Source: Zygnema circumcarinatum | Taxonomy: Eukaryota; Streptophyta; Zygnematophyceae; Zygnematales; Zygnemataceae | Assembly: GCA_037447605.1 (NCBI GenBank) | Contig: CM074805.1 | Coordinates: 2,194,340-2,258,339 of the forward strand | Direction: 5' to 3' | DNA: 64,000 bases | Shown here: piece by piece, positions 61,904-64,000 of the stretch | Layout of the letters: every line of letters begins with the position of its first letter | Numbering within the stretch: the stretch's first letter is position 1 | The notes under the pieces: generated by a model | Told to the model about the DNA's origin: nothing | What the model saw: the letters and a program-made list of their open reading frames with translations, nothing else | Database searches by the model: none | Position numbers and translations under genes: made by a program

Positions 61904-64000
61904 ATGGCTGCCTCAGAAAGTATTGCGGATACGCAATGCAGGTCTGTAAAGCGAGCTTGCAACACGTGTGGTACTGCGGTGTTCTCTCCAGGGCGCTTGC
62001 GAGGAGCGCAGTTCCTCGTTACTCTCTCGTTGCTAGTGAGCATGGGAGAGGGCCATCTGTCTGGCCCTGGCGTGACAATCGACTACGCCCAAGCTCTACG
62101 CAAGGCGCTCGTGTTCTTTGAGGGGCAGCGGTCGGGGAAGCAGCCGGAGGGTGCTGGCTCTGCACCTTTTCGCAATCTGGCTTGGAGAGGGGACTCTGGA
62201 CTTGAAGATGGCCGAGAGCAAGGTATAATCCGCCATAGAAAGTCACCTCCGTATGTTGGGAAAGGAGCGTTTTTATCTGAGTTGTCTTAAAATCAGCTTT
62301 TGCCTTTTTTCACTCTTGAATTCTTTGGATGTCGTTTTCTGAGGTGACTAGCCAAGCAAAGTTTTACCTCCTTTTAAGCGGACGTTTCTGTCGCTCTTTT
62401 TTATGAAGATCTCTCCCCTTTCAGCTCACATCAAGAATGCAAATGTGGCAAGGTTTCTCCGCAGGTGGTTGCTCGTGGGCTCAGTTGCACCCGCAAATGT
62501 AAGGTGAAGTCGATATCACTAATTGTGAAGTCCTCTTCTTTGTTCCCTTCCTTCGGCAGGTGTTGATCTTGTAGGAGGGTACTATGATGCCGGTGACAAT
62601 GTCAAGTTTGGGTTTCCCATGGCCTTTTCCATGACCATGCTTGCATGGTCACTCATTGAATATGGCGATCGAGTTCAGGCAATTGGAGAATTGGAGACTG
62701 CCCTCTTTCATCTGAAGTGGGGCACTGATTACTTGATTAAGGCTCATACGGCACGCACTGAGTTATGGGGTCAGGTGGGCTTTTTCCTTACCTGCAGACG
62801 TTCACTCCATAGCTCCTAATAGACTGCAGGCTAGTTGCTGATCTGCAAACGTTATGTTGCATACTTTAACATCATTAACTGCTCTCTGGACTATTGGGAG
62901 CTATGAGATAGGTGAGGCTTTTTTGGATTGGTCTGTAGATCTAGGCTCAGCAGGGCACGAAGTTCAACCTACAAATCCAAGTTACTTGTTTGGTTGCTTA
63001 CATACCGTTAGTGGAAGTTCAGGACAGTCAATTCCTGAAACTCACTAAATTTCTTAATTTTGTGAGCAATCGGCAATGGGCATTATACGAGATTCGGCAT
63101 CAAACCTTTGAAATTCGTAGAGAGTCTGCCGTGCATCAGTCCCACCTTGCATGTTGTGCCTGCTTCATCTGTCAGGAAACGGTCCACAGATTCAGCATTT
63201 CATCTCGCGCTCTATTGTAGGTTGGAGATGCGGTTGACGATCATGCTTGCTGGATGCGCCCTGAAACCATGACAACACGTCGCACAGCATACAAGGTGGA
63301 TGCCGACAATCCTGGATCAGACCTCGCGGGTGAGACAGCGGCGGCAATGGCAGCGGCATCTATCGTATTCCGCAAGGATGCACAGTACTCTTCTTTGCTG
63401 CGCAAACATGCTGAGGAGTTGTTCTCATTTGCTACTCAATATCGAGTGAGACTCGCAACCTCTACGGCTGCATTCATAAAGTCGTTCTCATCGAGTTGCT
63501 TTGCTGATCTCTTCGATTTCGAAGCTTAACAAAGGAAGGAGATTACAGTATTCACCAAATCTTAACATTCCTGTTTGAATTGGTCACTGTTTCTGTTGAC
63601 AATTACGCTTTGTTGCATGCTCAAACTGGTCTTGGTCTGCGTCAACCATTGCGTACGTGCAATTTTAAATGCATCTGCCCTCTGCTTTTAGTGACTGTAT
63701 ACGCTTTTTAACCTAATGCCATCGATGGACAGAAAATTCAGTTTAGTTTTTATAGATTATTAAGGTATAGGGCCGCACATGCAAAATCTCACTGTCATCT
63801 GTGGGTACGACTTTGTTAGAGAGGTTAGTGATGGCAGTTCTAGTTCTTTTACTTATCATGCATTGCTTTATGGGTACAGGGCAATTACAGCGACAACATG
63901 TTTGCAGCGGATGGCTTCTATACCTCTTCCAGTGGCTATGGAGATGAGCTTATCTGGGCTGCAACGTGGCTATTCCGCTCAACAGGAGCTCCGCGCTATC
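61904..64000 (+). CDS. endo-1,4-beta-glucanase, glycoside hydrolase family 9 (5' part)
   Basis: Cuts beta-1,4-glucan in the cell wall; plant GH9 enzymes act in growth and wall remodelling. Exons seen: 61904-62222, 62560-62774, 63221-63445 and 63880-64000, the last cut by the window edge (about 293 codons present; full plant enzymes have about 480-620). Landmarks: [29 protein letters not shown], the catalytic-base region [61 protein letters not shown] and [12 protein letters not shown]. Start ATG 61904 gives about 30 residues before a hydrophobic stretch ([11 protein letters not shown]), which may be a signal peptide or anchor; another ATG at 61890 in a different frame would make a short upstream frame. 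The catalytic acid region lies beyond the window. Confidence 0.92.

Overview
This is nuclear DNA of a photosynthetic eukaryote, most likely a streptophyte green alga or an early-diverging plant. The reasons are spliced genes with GT-AG introns, a plant-type globin with the classical three-intron layout, fused plant-style UMP synthase, plastid-type THIC and THI4 genes with 3'-UTR TPP riboswitches, and a plant GH9 endoglucanase. A full eEF3 gene sits among them; this factor is familiar from fungi and some algae but not from flowering plants. The species cannot be named from the sequence alone; a charophyte alga is my best guess. For seven spliced genes I could choose splice sites so that every exon joins in frame from ATG to stop, which gives strong internal support.

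Layout, left to right: an intronless membrane-anchored protein of unknown function (1110-2513, +); a nine-exon eEF3-like ABC-F factor (4074-10702, -); a second, diverged copy of the unknown protein (11964-13484, +), so two paralogues flank eEF3; a 565-bp inverted-repeat element; a RING / TRAF zinc finger / coiled coil / seven-WD40 protein with the architecture of TRAF7 (16363-19466, +); two PLAC8 cysteine-rich proteins in tandem (20329-22995, -); a phytoglobin (25341-26706, +); a 17-exon mitochondrial intermediate peptidase-like M3 protease (28959-37436, -) divergent from bifunctional UMP synthase (38009-41862, +); a Sua5/YrdC tRNA threonylcarbamoylation enzyme (42520-44470, -); an Mpo1/DUF962 membrane protein (46033-47664, +); then THIC (50952-55599, -) head-to-head with THI4 (56319-57783, +); and the 5' part of a GH9 endoglucanase running off the window (61904-64000, +).

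The standout is the THIC-THI4 pair. These enzymes make the two halves of thiamine, pyrimidine and thiazole. They are adjacent, divergently transcribed from a gap of about 720 bp, and both carry TPP riboswitch aptamers downstream of the stop codon: one behind THIC inside what looks like a 3'-UTR intron, and three in tandem behind THI4. This is a compact, product-feedback-regulated thiamine locus with four aptamers. Other recurring signals are CCACGTGG boxes near gene starts, sense-strand GGGAGG tracts in 5' leaders, a dispersed intergenic repeat with five recognisable copies, and short interstitial telomere-like motifs.
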